A stretch of 64,000 nucleotides of DNA from NCBI GenBank assembly GCA_036874045.1, contig JAZBRI010000003.1, forward strand, positions 20,065,501-20,129,500, read 5' to 3'. Under the pieces are notes generated by a model. It saw nothing but the letters and a program-made list of their open reading frames with translations, searched no databases and was not told the origin of the DNA. Made by a program: the position numbers and the translations under genes. Source of the stretch: Cymodocea nodosa. Lineage: Eukaryota; Streptophyta; Magnoliopsida; Alismatales; Cymodoceaceae. Positions 27,501 to 42,500 of the stretch are shown here, piece after piece. Numbering within the stretch: the first letter of the stretch is position 1; every line of letters starts with the position of its first letter.

Positions 27501-30500
27501 ATTGACCCAGAAAGGGAACTTTTGTCATGGATAGGGAGATTGTGTTTAATGATTTTGCATTGTCAAGTTAGGCAAGGCTACCTCTTAAGTTACAGTTAAA
27601 CATGTGTATTTGGGAGTCACAATTTACTTTCTTCCTGTTGAACAAATTCATTTCATCTTTGTAGATATGTTATTGATGCTTCAGTTTCAATGATATTTCC
27701 ACAAGTATGGCAACTTGGACCATCTAGATTAATTTACTCACTCTGTGACATTCAATGGAAATCCCTAATTTATCATTTTAGCAGCTATAAAACATTTAAT
27801 GTTTAAAGAATTTTGGTTCATATTCTGCCGAGCATTTTGCAATTCACATGCAGGAAAGTTACCTTTTTTGGTTTCCATTGCTTAATTTACAATATATTTC
27901 TTAAAAATGCAGCACAATGCTGAACCTGAAGCTGTGGATCTTTTAATGGAGGTATGCTGGTTTGTAGCTCCTTTCTTACATGATTTGCATTATCATGTTG
28001 TTAAATATTTATCATTGATATATAGGTTGAAGATCTTGATCTTCTGATTGAGCATGTTGATTCTACGAACTATAAGAGAGCATGCTCGTATCTCACTAGT
28101 TCTGCATGGTATGCTTGTCAGGAGTTGTTCTTTTTCTTTCATTTTAATTTGGACAAGTTTGATGTTTTTCTTGTATATTTGCTGTCATTCTTATTGTTGC
28201 TATTTAGTTTTGTTTTAAATAAAAAGAGCGTATACACACTCCAAAAATGTAAAAAGAGCACATGCTCGAATATAAACAATGGATTTGTATTAATTATGTG
28301 GATACCTACGATCTGCTGCTTAACTTCAGAAATTGACAATTTCTAGATTGTGAATAAGGTGGATCATAAGCTCTTAACAGACTATGGCTAAATATTTAAA
28401 ATCTTGCTCTAATCACTTCATGCTTCAATCTGGCCTTTTATTCTACTATTTTTGGCAGTTAATTTTTGAATGATCCTTGTTTCTTTTTGTTACATCTGCT
28501 TATTATTAATAGTCTCTTCCCATAAGATGGGTTTCTTTACTGTAGCAGCCTTTATTGCTTGGCTTTCTTCATTTGATTGGACCAGTTACTTATATCTGTG
28601 GCCCTCTTTTTTCAAACTATAAACCCATTTTCACACCAAGGGTTATGATCTCTAACTTCTGGGTTAGAAACGTCTGATTAGGCATAAAATGTCAAAGATT
28701 AGGTTTTTGTTATTTTAGGTTCTTTTCATTTTCTTTGTATTTGTATTGTAAGAGAAATTGTATAAAAACTTTAGCATATAGATAAACTTATGTAGTGTCT
28801 TCAGCTATTATGAAATGAACTTTGAAATGGAATTATGGTTGGAATAGAATAGAATGATTGTATTCCATTCCTTTATGTGGCACATATTAAGGCTTTGGTG
28901 TCAGTTAAAAATTTTAAAAAATGTTTTTTATGTTGTCATTTATTTATACCGTGTCTTTATATATTCGTTTCAACACAAGTAACAAGTAAATAACATTGAA
29001 ATATATACCAAAATAACATCCTAGTATCAAAATAAACACATGAAAATTATAGCATTTAAACAAGTCAATTAATGATATTTAAAATTTATAACTAAATGAA
29101 AAATACAAGCGAATAATAATGTCTTATACTTTTTCAGTCCTAAACACAATGTAAAATATAAAACTAGATTAATTGACATATAGAAAAAGAACATATAAAT
29201 AAAGATGAAGCGTTTAACTGAAAACAGTAAAAAATATTGAATAAAATCTTTGACAATAAAAATGATGCAAAAAATGCATTTAATTTATCATATACAAACA
29301 TAAATCCACTAAAAGATCCATTTGTTAAATTAGATGCACTCCTAGCTACCAAAAGTTATTAGTCTCTTAGGTGCCTGGCTTAATAAGTCTGGTTTGATAT
29401 ACAATCAAAATGCATAAAAAATGGAGGGAAATGCACCACTAATCCAAGCTAGCCTGGCATGACCTGATCTGAACATCATACCCAACTTTGCTTGACCCCA
29501 ATTGATTTAGCTCTACCCTAGTTTTTTGACCTGAATTGCCTTGAACCAAACCAAATCAACAGAAATTTTGTAAGACCTCATGCTTTTGTACTGATTATGG
29601 AAAGAGAATGAATTTCTTTTAGTAAAACTCCCCAATCTATTTATGGGGCAAGGACCTAAAGAAAAAACTGAGCAAGTATAGGTGAGGGTGGCTAGGCCAA
29701 AACCTTACAAAATTAAGAAAAAACAGCAAATTGAGAAACCTTCAAACCAAAGCCGTGGCAAGAAACACCCTTGAATATCTGGAGATTTCCTCAGATCACC
29801 AAAGTCCAAAGTGGGAACACCAAAGATCACCTCTGGATCACTAGAGTCCTAATGTTGAAATGCTGGAACATCACCTCCAGATCACTGGAGAAATGTTGGA
29901 GTGCTGAAGTTCACCAATGGATCTCCAGGGCCCAAACACTAGACCTTCAAAGAGTACAACTTGGATCAATGAAACAACTAGAAGAGAATCTAATCTATGA
30001 GAGACTAAAAGAAGCAACAACTTGGAATTCCCCAACAATCTAACAGGTATTGCACCCTGATATGCATCGGAAGCATATTTCCTTCCATGTGTTATCCTTT
30101 TGTTGCACAACCTGTCTTTCACTGATAGATCAGCAGTTAGGTTGCACTCTCTGTAACTGAACTTGAAACTGGCAGCCTTATTGAAAATGTTCAAAATCCT
30201 ATCCTCACGAAAGGTGTCATTTGTCATTGGCCATCTTTTCTCTTTAAGAGCTTTAAAAAGGCAAAGAGAGTCCACCTCAACTTCAGTATCTTGGAGATCT
30301 ATTCCTTTTTCAATACATAGTTGGATGCCATCAAACAAAGCATAGCATTCAGCTAAGATGGTATTACCTTTTCCATAGTAATTACTAAAGGTACACATGA
30401 TTCTGCCATTGCCATCCTGGATAATCCCTCCACCTGCAGCATTTCCTTGTGCATCACAGGTGCCATTGGTATTAAGTTTATATTTTCCAACCGTTGGATA

Positions 30501-33500
30501 AAGACATGGAGCCATTTAGGATGATTAGCAGTAGTTGGAAAAATAGTCACCTCTGTTATGTCAAAAGTTTTCTCAAAGTTTTTCAAATCCTGCTCAAATC
30601 TGCATCTGATATCATAGAAGTTTCCATAAGGCCCCTCATGGAAGTAATAACACCTTTCTTTCCAACATTCCTATGGCAGAATAGCTTTAAAGAATTTTCT
30701 GTAAATATTGCTTTTCTTTTTAGGATTTGAGTGCAGGGCGTAGCTCACAAAAGTTTTCCAATCTTTGCTGTTTTCAAGATTAACATTCAATTTCCTACAG
30801 CAACAGATTCTCCCCAAAATGACCCAGTCGCCCTCATAGAACAGATGATCTACAATGTCACTGTTCCTGAAATCTTTGCAACAGGTGCATCTAGTAGCCA
30901 TCTGGATACCTTTTCTATCAAAGTTTTCCTCCGTTGGGAGTGCATTCTGGAAAAATCTCCACAGAAAGAAGGAAACTTTAGTAGGGATATATTTGGACCA
31001 AATACCTCCATTCCAGTTGCTTTTCAACTGTCTTCCTGATGTAACACCAAGCTGAAGTGGTCGAGAGTTGCCCATTTGCTGTACCTAACCATCTGAATTC
31101 ATGATCATTATTGTTTATGAGCTGCAATTTCTGTAAAATTTCAGATTTGAGGTTCATTGGAATGTTTAGTTGATCAAGAATGTTCATATTTTTATAAATG
31201 TCTGCTACCATTAGCTTTGGTTGTCCATCATATTTACCAATAATATCAGAAAGATGACCACTGTCCACCAACCAATCTGACCAGAAATTAATTTTCCTCT
31301 TACCACCTATCCACTTAACATGAGTTGAGATTGGTTCCCAAGTCTTGGTAAAGGCTTTTTCATCTGTCAGGGTTTTTTTCACTTGAAGAATGTAGATTGA
31401 ACTTCTCTAATAATTCATTAGCTGATAGGTCCAAATGGACTTGGAGATGCAACATCCTCCAAGCCATTTTCATATGGAGAGCAGTCATGACCTCTTTTAG
31501 ATTTCGGATCGCACCTTCCTCCAATTGTTTTGTGATTTTCTCCCACTTAACCCATTGAAATTTCTGCTTGTCGTCTGAGAAACCCCATAGGAAATTTGCA
31601 CGCATGAATTGAATATTAGATAAAAACCCAATTGGGATGTCATAAACACTTGGAAGGTGGATCGGCATACTGGCCAAGACATGTTTAATAAGAGTGATTT
31701 TGCCACCTGGAGAAAGAATTTTTGACTTCCAACTTGCAAGTTTTTCCTGAACTCTTTGCATGAGATTATCAAAATATTGAATTTTAGTTTGACCCTTAAA
31801 GATCAGGCATTCTAAATAGGTGAAAGGCAGCTTACCAAATTCAAAACCAGTCACTGTTTTAATCATATGAATCCTCCCTTTAGAGCTTTTCTTGCTAGCC
31901 AGAAAATAACTCTTATTTCTGTTTAGCTTTTGACCTGTAAATTCCTGATAGTCGCTGAGTAACTTCATGGTGCTTTCGGAGGAGCCTTTTTGGCCATTCA
32001 CAAAAAGAATGGCATCATCTGCATAGAGCAAATGGGAGACAATATATCATCTATTGCCTGAATTGTAAGGCAAGATCTAACCAGTATTAACCAATCTATT
32101 ATTATTTCTACACCAGGCCTCCTCCATCAGGATAAACAAACTGGGGGAGATGGGGTCTCCTTGTCTAAGACCTCGAGATGAGTCAAAGAAAACAGAGGAC
32201 ACCCCATTAATAAAGATTGAAAAACAGTTTCCTTCAATACATGCTTTAACAAGATTGATAACTTCATTTGAGAAGCTAAATCTGTGGAGGACCTTATAAA
32301 GAGCTTACCATTCTGTTCGATCACAAGCTTTCTTCATGTCCAAATTCAGTATCACATTATTACCACCCTTAAAACCTCTATACAGGTTTTGGATAGGTTC
32401 TTGCCCTAAGGTGACATTGTCAAATATGCTTCTACCTTTCACAAAAGTTTCTTGGGAAATGGAAATAATTTTCTCCATTAGTTTTGTCAACCTATCGTTA
32501 AGGATTTTAGAGATAATTTGTACTTTACATTGTAAAGGCTGCTAGGCCTAAAATCTTTGTACTCTTCTAGACAATCCTTCTTAGGTATCAAGGCCAAGAA
32601 AGTAGACTTCATGGACTGGTCTGGTAACCCACCCCTAAAATAGGCCTTGACTGCAACACAAACATCCTCCCCAACAATATCCCAACAGTCAAGAAGATAA
32701 GAATCGATTTCACCTTGCTGAGAGCTAAACAGGTTTTCAAAGCAGAACTTCCACGACCTCTGTTCTCCTCCATGAATTATAGCTGCCAGTTTTTGAAAGC
32801 ATGTGGTCAAAATAATTAACTCTGGCTCCTTTATCAACAATAGTATGGAAGTACTTTGTATTTCTATCACCCTCCTTTAGCCACTTTATCTTGGCCTTTT
32901 GGGCTAGAAAATCCTCTCTTCACTGTTCATTCACCATCAGTTCTTTAGTGAGTCCTTCCAGCTAAGTATGAATAGCTGAATCCCATTCCTGCTGGAGCTT
33001 GTGCTCAAGGACGCCAATTTCCTGCAGCAGTTTCTCCCTTAGATGAATATCACCAAATATTTTCTTCTTCCATACCTTTAGGTAGGATTTTAAGTGGCTA
33101 AGCTTTTGGGTGAGGTTGTGGATTGGACATTTATCAAAGACAGCCCCAATTCTGCTCGACTAAGCCTTTAAAGTCCCTTGTGAGTACACCACATTCTCTG
33201 GAATCTAAAAGGAGGTGGGCCTGATTTTAAAATCTGCCTGTCCATAACCATCATGGGTGCATGATCCGAGAATTTTCTATCTTGATAATTCACTAAAAAG
33301 TTAAAATAGGTGCCCATAATGTTATTGCATGGAACCCGATCTAATCTGTGATATTTCCTGCCAACACCTTGTCTATTATTACACCAGGAAAAAGAGTCAC
33401 CCACATATTGAGGTTCATCCAGCTGTGGTTCATTGATGATATCATTAAATTCCTCCATTCCACTGTCTATGAGCCCAACTTCTGTATTCATTTCAGACCT

Positions 33501-36500
33501 AATTCTGACCACTTTGAAATCTCCACTAACCACGGTTCACCTTTAACATCAGTCCTAACATTTCTGAGAAACTGCCAAAGATGTCTATGCTCCAGTCTTA
33601 CATGCTGCATAAACCAGTCATAAGAAATCTGCTTCCATTGCCATTTTGGACCCAAAAGGCAGAAGCTTGGGGATGCTCTTTCAAGATGGAAACATGAAGG
33701 TTATCAGTCCAAAATATCCAAATTTTAGCTTCAGCATTACTGGTTTTAAAATTTGGTAAATTCAAGTATCTAGCCACATTTGCAATCTGATCTGGTTTTA
33801 GGAAAGGCTCCAGTATGGCTACCAATTGAACCTTATGCTTAGAAATAATTTGCCTGAGGTGATTCTGTGTAGACTTGTTGCCAAGACGCCTACAGTTTCA
33901 AATAATTAAATTTATTATGTAGAAAAATTTGAGTGAAAATGGCGTTACTGCATATCCGTCTCCTCCCTATCTGGTTGGGATGGTACTGCCCCTTGTGATA
34001 AATTTGACATGGATCTTCTCAGAAAGTACTCCTTATCTCTGTAGCATATTCTTTTACCTTTTGGCCTACCCCTTCTCTTTCCACTCTCTGATTGATAATC
34101 AGGGCCAATGTCCAGAGGCTTGTCCCTCTCAATTTCAGTTTCATAATTTGTGGGGGGTGGAATGGAATTTTCCTCCAGCACAGGAAAATCCTGTTCATCT
34201 TCAGTCTCAATTGCACCCTGCAGGACGTTTGTTCCCAACTGATCATTAGTCACCTCCCTGGTAGCAGGATTGCCCACCCTGTACAAATGGAAACTTGTGG
34301 TTCCGTATTCTCATTAGCATCTGTCCTTTGTGAACCATCATTCACCGTCTGAACCTGATCACTTTCTCCAGCCAAAATTTCAAATCTGGGACCAACTGCA
34401 TTACCTATGTTGACCTGATTATTTTCCCACAGTTGGACCAACTATTCTTGTTCAGATTTTGAGCTTTCTTTTTCCCAATATGGACCCATTCATTATTACC
34501 CTGTCCTTTGCCTTTTCTTGGAGGATTCACGTTTTGATTCAGAGTATGCTTTGGACTGTTACACTCATATCTGTTTACGACTCTTCCCTGAACAGCATTT
34601 ACAGCTTGGTTTCCATTTGTACCTTCATTCTCAGATCCTTGCCTCTGCCAGTTAAGTTTCATCATCTTCAGTTCTCAGTCCTGTCTCCATCATGTTTCTC
34701 CTTCTACAGGTATCAGCAGTATGGTAAATTTTAAAACAGACTCTGCAGAATTTTGGCTTTTAAGGATCTTACTCAACTGGTTGTGTAATAAGTTCATCAC
34801 CATTCCTAATTTTAACAAACCTCAGTGGTGGCTTCAATAGGTCTATTTCAACATAAATCGCTGTCACACCTGGCTGGGTGAATTTATCCACATCGTTATG
34901 TATACAATGATACTTCCCTAACATGTCAGAAATAACTTTTACAACACTAGGAGTCTGTACATGATCTCAGTTTCAATAGGTAAACTCAAACTGGTGTTGC
35001 CAAGGATTCAAAACCTGGGGTGAACCAAGGAGACTGGTGAGAAATAGTCATCCTCTTACCATTTATGAACAACACATTCTTAACATAAGCTTTAATAAAA
35101 TCATCTTTGTTTTGAAATTGAATGAGCACATATCTAGCATCAATAGCAACCAGGAAAAATGGGTCCTTAAGTGCGATTGTTTTCTTCATTGTTGCTAAAA
35201 TATCAGATAGCTGAGGTCTGTTTGAGCTGAATTTTCCTACAATGGTCCACTTAAAGGCACTCACTAGGGTATTTACCTTATCTTGGCTGATATTCAAGAC
35301 CAATTCACCTTACACCATTGCTACTGTTGAGATGATTCCTGATGCATAGGGTTCTATGGATCCAAAATGATACTTGGGGAAAGTGGAACTTCCTCGACAT
35401 TGAATCTTGTAAGACTGCCATGGTGACTGTACCCTTTCCCAAGAGGGGGAGGGTCGGCTACCATTGCAGTGGGTTAGCACTGGAACACACGTTCACCTGT
35501 GAGTCTCCAGAGAACACACGATTGCCTTTACACAGGATCACCAGAATGAATTTATTTCATTCCATTCCTTTACATTTCGTCCTTGTCTAGTATGTTATTG
35601 TTGATTCAACTAGTATTACGTATTACAATGGTTCAGTGGTAATTCATAGTTTTATCTTTTATGTAGGTGCATCCAAGGAGGAAGAGACAATAATGAAACT
35701 AAAAGAGATCATGGATGATAAAAAATTATGTGTTTTTAACTTAGAAATAATGAAAAAATCTAAGGAAGAACATGGTGGTGGATAGGATTGAATAGAGAGG
35801 ATTCATGTTGTCAATGGTACATTGTGCAATTAAGGGATCAATTGATTGTTGTTTTTAGTATCTATTCATCATTAATGAATCTATTCCAGTATAAAAGTAT
35901 GCGGATCCGTCCATTTGAAAAACCTCTTGCCTTTCAAGTTTCTTTGTTTATGCATGTATATGCAGAACATGATGATTTACTTTTATTTTTATTGTTTGCA
36001 GCTATCTTCCGGGGCCTGATGATATATTGGCTTTGGATATTGCTTATATGATTTATCTCAAGTTTGAAGACTTACCAAAGGCCTTGCGGATTGCTCTCAA
36101 TCTAGATAACATACAGGTCAATGAAGGTTTACAGTATCATTTTGGAAACAACTTCCTTTTTAGTATTTGTGTTCTTACATTTTTTTTGCATGCAGTATGT
36201 GAAGCAGGTATTTACATCTTCAAATGACCTGTTGCAGAAGAAACAATTCTGCTACATCATTGCACAACATGTAAGGTTCTGCTTATGTAATCCCTGTGGT
36301 CCCTGAGATTGTTTCTAAATTTTTATAAGTTATTTTTGGGAAATTAATATTATTCTCAATTTTGTGGTTATGTGAATTTTGTAATTGTTGTTGAAGACCT
36401 CGGAAGCTTACGAATATGAAAATTTTACAGCATTTGGATTCTGATGCATCTCAAATGAAAATTTACCTGTCTAGCCTAACTTGTCCATGTACTGGAAGTT

Positions 36501-39500
36501 GTTTATGTGAGAATGATGGAAGATTGACTGTTTCATTTCTTGCTATTTATTGAGCTCCTGCTAGACACATTTAATTACATGGTCAAAAGAAAATCCTTGA
36601 TGCCATATCTTTCTGATTGTGAACTACATGTAGAAGAATCTAGTTTCATTCTATGATTCTTTTGCCTGCCTTTCCAAACTTGAGTTATTCTCTGCTCTAA
36701 CCTCAGTATAAGCAGACAAATATTTTTTTTTCTTGTCACTGATAGAGCTTTATGATTCTCTATTTGTTGCATATGTTTTTTGATAGTAACTTCTATTTCA
36801 TGTTGTCTTATGCTTGAATCATGTCTAATAACATGCAAATGTTATGATTTATCTCTTGAACAAATTCATATTATCTACAAAAGAACAAGTGTTGTTAATG
36901 CTTCAGAAATAGGAAAAGAGCTGTTTAAATCCATTACTCTTTTTTGTCCATGAACCATCATTTTTTTGTGAAAAATAAGGAAATGGTTTGAAAAAATGGT
37001 AAATTTTTTCATAGCACAATCTTTGCTATTTTTAGTGTAAGAAATTCTAGTGGGAAGATCCAAAAATTTATTATAAGCCCAATAAGTTTTTTAATCCATA
37101 AAAAAAATACTACTTATTAAGAAGCCATGGTCATTTACATGCTTGCGTTTTGTGAAAAATGGATGAATTATTTTTTGTGAAAATGGTGGTGCAATCATAC
37201 ATTCAAAAATAAACAAAGTACAAAATAGTATTCCTAGAAGGAAACAAGAAAGGAAACTACAAAGAAAAAAGGCAGCAACTTTCATAGGGGTTACCTGCTT
37301 GATCAACCATTGTTGAACAAAATTTTTTTCATGACCTCTTTGCATCTTCATCCTATAGCTCAAAGAAATACCATGTTGATCTCCAAGGTCAGGAAAGGTC
37401 ATAGAACCACTTTGTTCCTTTCCAATCATCTGATCCCACCAGATAACATGGGGTATCAACCTTTATGCATAATTTTTATGTCCTTATTCCACTTAACATG
37501 GAGCCAATCCTCCCAACAATCTGAACCAGATGAGAACTGCTGACATCTGTTTGTAAGCTTGTTCCACCAGTTATGGTCTCCACACAATCAAAAAATAAAT
37601 GTGTGGGCACATATATCTTGCTGTTTTCAACAAAAGCAACAGCAACTACATGTTGGCAGCCCCTCCTTTGCAAAGCCATTTCTGTAAGAATCCCATATTG
37701 CGTAATTTACCATGCTAAAACTGAGATTTAGTTGGGGCATTCATCTTCCAGATGTGTTTGGCCCATAACAGGCCTCTCCCATCAGCGTGGAAAATTTGAT
37801 GTGGACTTCACAGAATGACAATTTTTAGAAAGTCCACTGCCGCTACTCCTTATCAAACCCCTGATGTTTAGAAGATCCTTCTCATCAAACTGTATAAGGT
37901 GATCAACCAAACTAGCTAGTCCACTGTCCTTTAAACTGCACGTAATGTTGTGGTTCCAAACTGTTCTATCACATTGAAGAGAAAAGGTCTTTACTTTTTG
38001 ATCCAGATGTAACAGTCTGGTACAAGGTAGGGAATTGATCTTTTGAAGGTCATGGTTATAATATTTTCAATCGGATATTTCAGACTCATTCTTTGGATTC
38101 AATTTTTACCAGGGTTCAGTGTTGGAACTCGATGATGAAATGGTTGCAGATGATGAAGACAGGGAGGCTTTGCAAGAAATCATCAACAATGTTAAATTAA
38201 GTGAGGGATACCTTGCTCTTGCACGAGACATTGAAGTTATGGAACCAAAATCTCCTGATGACATATACAAGGTATTGTATGGGATCTTTTTTGGATCTTT
38301 CTTTACAACAAACTCTCATAATAGGGGACTGAATAACCTATGATGGCTAAGAATTAAGAAAATTTCAAGTCATTATTCCACCATTGGAAATTATTTTTGG
38401 CCATGATCTGCTATTAACACCTTACATAAGAAAAAATCTATTCAGGAATTTCTAGTGACAGATTACATTAGTTCGACCTGAGCCCAGTTGTGTTGTCCTT
38501 TCCTTTTCTTGGGACATTTGTAATTTCAATATATTTTCCTATTCTATTTCTAAAAATGGTAAAAGTTTATTTTTTATTATTCCATGAAGATTTTGCTATC
38601 TGCTGGAGCTTGCACTTATATATTTCCCATCATGTTAATTTTTTTTCTATAATTGGGTATCTGGCATTTTCATCTCAGAAATTGAGATTGTCAACTTGGT
38701 CAAACTCACCCATTTAGTGAATCACTTGGCAGCTGCATATTTGGAGCCAGGGCAAGTTAATGTAACTGTTTGTGGAGATAATATCACATTTTGAAACGTG
38801 TGATCTCTGATGTAAATTTACATCAGTGAGAATCTTCATGCTTTTCATATTTTACACTTGTATATTTTTTCCTGCCAGGTTCACTTGATTGATGGTCGAG
38901 CAAGTGCAAGTGCAAGTCTTGATTCTGCCAGGCAAAATTTGGCAGCCACTTTTGTCAATGCATTTGTCAATGCAGGATTTGGACAGGTAGTTTTCAAAAT
39001 TGCGAGAGCTTAATGCTTTGAAATTGTGCTTTGTGAGGAAAAATATGTTTTGCAACCAAATGGTATCACACTCAATATTGCAGGATAAGTTGATGACAGT
39101 TGCCTCAGAGTCTTCTAGTGGGGGTTCAGGTAGCTGGTTATTCAAGAATAAGGAACATGGGAAGGCAAGTGCTGCTGCTAGTCTGGTATGTGTGTGCTGC
39201 ATTTGAGCTTGCATTATTCTTTAATTTCCAGAGTAATTGATGATTCCTACACATCCTGATATACTTCATGAAGGGCATGATTCTGCTCTGGGATGTTGAT
39301 TCCGGGCTTGCTCAAATAGACAAGTACTTGCACAGTAATGATAACCATGTCGTTGCTGGAGCATTATTGGGAGTTGGAATTGTCAATTGTGATATCAAAA
39401 ATGATTGTGATCCCGTAAGTTGATTTTCATTAGTTCATTACTTTTTTGATACTGATACCTCTCTATCTTGTCAAATATTTTTGATACACAACTTTTGTCG

Positions 39501-42500
39501 TCTATCATAGGCACTGGCCCTTCTTATTGAGTACATTAAAAAAGATGACTCTACAGTCCGCATTGGGGCAATTATGGGCCTTGGCATTGCATATGCAGGT
39601 TCTCAAAAAGAGGAGGTGAAGCCAACTATGACCAACAAACAACAATTTATTTCTAAAAGTGCAGACATGCATGATTATTTTTATGCATCAATTTTTTATT
39701 TTAGAAATTTAGTTCTTCCTGTTTATATGTGATACCATCTGATTTTCAGCTTAAAAATTGCTTATCAAGCATTTTGGGGGATCCAAAAACACCTCTAGAA
39801 GTACTTGCATTCACTGCTATTACTCTGGGACTTGTCTATGTTGGATCATGTTCTGAAGAGATTGCTCAGTCCATCATCTTTGCTTTGATGGATCGTAGTG
39901 AGGCTGAATTGAGTGATCCTCTTGTTCGCTTCCTTCCTCTTACTCTTGGCCTTTTATATCTTGGAAAGCAGGTAATAGCAAGAGCTACAATTTTTAACTT
40001 GACGTCTACCATAGTTTAGTGCTTTGTTGTTAATTTCTTGTATATGTTCACAATGTTGAATTCCTTTTCATGTATGTGCATTATTTGTTATTCCTACAAC
40101 AATAACAAACAATGCTTTAATCTTACTGTGTGAACATCTATTATTTTAGTGGTCATCATGAAGTTGTATGCTATGTAGAATCCATTAGTAGGGAACGTCT
40201 TAATGATTTGCTTAACTATATACTAGGGATAATGACAATTTTCACTCTCAACTATATGAACCACATGCACTTAAATTTAATTACCAATATTTTTACTTAT
40301 CTTGATTCATGGGTTACTTGTTTTCAGCATTTGCATAGTGTTGGAATATCAGAAATAGGTGGAAGTTGTATATCATTAATAAGTAAACAAAGCCTCTATA
40401 CATAGAGGTTACATAGAAGTGATAACATAATTCTATCAATGTGAAGATGGAGGTGGAGAGGTGACAAGTGGGAAAGGGATTGGACATGTGGAATATATGT
40501 AGCTGACATAAGGGGTTGGCAACAGTTGGTGGCAATAATGGTGGTTGACGCAAGAGTAGGTTTCAAACACCTAATTGGGAAAACTTGGTGGCTTCTATAT
40601 GGGTAACAAGGTTGATGGTGTTGGTGGTGGTGGTTGGGAGGAGGGTGTAAGTACCTAAATTTCTCATACTTAATGGACTTTTAAAACCAAAGATCTTATG
40701 CCATGTTGGAACATAAGAAATGAGTGGAAGTTGTATATCCTTCATAAGCAAAAAATCCCTATATATAAAGTTTACATAGAAAAGACAAACATAACTTTGT
40801 CAATGTGGGACTAAATTTACTTACAACACATGACTTAAGGGTTCATTTGTACATCTAGAAAGTAACAAAAAGTAATAGAAAGAAAATGTCGGAAAGTTAC
40901 AGAAAGTGATGAAAAGGAAAATTACAGAAAGTAAGTAGAAAATATAGGTGTTTGTGTATAGTCTAGAATGTGATGAAAGTAACAGAAAGAAAAAAAAATG
41001 GAATATAATATAAATTGAATAATAAAAAAATGTTCATATTCTTGACAAGTTTATGGAAAAATTAATAATGTTTACATCCTTATGATAAAATGTATAATAT
41101 CTTTGTGCATATTAGAAAAATACTGTTATTATTGAAAAGTGTTAAAATAGATGAAAAAATAATTATGAATCGTACATAGATTAATCTAAAATTGTTATGT
41201 TTATATTTGGAAAAAATAAAAATTTATGTAACCCATAATGAGATCAGTTGACATATTACTTCAACTTCCAGGTGACACTGTCTACCATTTCTACACCAAC
41301 TTAATTAATGCTACAGCTTTTTTAACATCCTTCAAGTGATAGTAGTCGTATGCTATTGTCCTTGAAGCTGACTTTACTAATATAATATAATGAAAATGTT
41401 GAAAGTATGAAATCAGGAAAAAGCACCCTTGCTTAAATTTTGAAGCATGGTGATGAATTCTAATCTAATTTATTCACGTGTTATTAGTAGTTACAAGCAG
41501 TTTTTTAAAGGAATAAAATTAGTAGCAACAATTTAAGTTAGATGGCAAACTATCTAGTAAAAGAGAAATCTCAATGCCTATTTATCAGACAAAACCATGC
41601 TAAACACAATATGGTCATTAAATAGCCCAAAAGGCCCTTGGGAATCTTTTGTATAATTATCACCAAATGACCATGTGAAGAACTGCTATGAAACATTTTC
41701 TTGAACTGGAGAAAACTTTTAGTTCCAAAACCAATGGAATGTATGGGAAATTTTTGAAAATCAACTGTATTTGAGATGAAAATCCCTTTAAATAAACCTG
41801 AATCTTGATATGGTGGTTAGAATGACACTGTTTGATGATAAAGGATATCGAAATCAGAAGCACTTTCATATTCATTGAGACAATTTCCTCCTTACAGTTA
41901 AATAACCGAGAGATGCTCTCATTTTGGCATGGAGAACGAAGTTAAATAAATGTGTTAAATAAATTTGTTGCTTAGAAATCATACCTAACAGGTTGTATAT
42001 ACTAAAACATTGAAGGAAAGGTCGAAGAAGAAGCACAGACAATGCAACAAGGAGATATACCTGAGCAATGTGGTGGAAGTTCCTTGGTGGAGTTGGGAAG
42101 ATCTGAATCTAAGGTGACAGTCCTGTGCAAGTGGTGGACGGTTGAAGAAATGTTTATATAATCAGTGAAAATTGGTTGAAGAACTCTTGGAGGAAAAGAG
42201 TCAAAGAAATCTTGGTGGATCAACACGCACGAATGGATGTTGCTCGACTTGGGTAGGTTTCCTCCTCTTTTGGAGGGTCAAGGGTTGGAAAGTTTTGGAG
42301 TATCAATACTTTCCTCTAGAAAGTTTTTCCTTTTATATGGTGAAAAGTGATAGATTTTTTCCCTCACTTTCCACCGTATAAACACCAACATTTTTAACTT
42401 TACTTTCCCTTATTTTTCCCCATGCACAAACCTCCCTAATACATTATTTACTCTCACACATAAGGAAATTGCTTCAAAACATACATGTGGAAACAAGAAA

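Larger units (their letters stand above)
29860..35540 (-). mobile_element. Nearly full-length plant L1 LINE
   Basis: Antisense in intron 9. In 5' to 3' order on the minus strand: a non-coding leader (about 35540-35305), ORF1 with a DUF4283 domain (35303 down to about 33945), then ORF2 with endonuclease, reverse transcriptase, zf-RVT and RNase H domains down to about 30050. This is the standard domain order of plant L1 elements with RNase H. Several stops and frame changes interrupt both ORFs, so it is inactive, but it is the best preserved LINE in the window. Exact ends and the poly(A) tail could not be fixed. Confidence 0.92.

Noticed and set aside
28862-35572. ATTCCATTCCTTTA at 28862-28875 and 35559-35572 as a target duplication of the intron-9 L1
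   Set aside because: The right copy is well placed at the L1 5' end, but no poly(T) follows the left copy and about 700 bases between it and the first sequence that might be L1 3' UTR are unrelated. ATTCC-type words are also frequent nearby.
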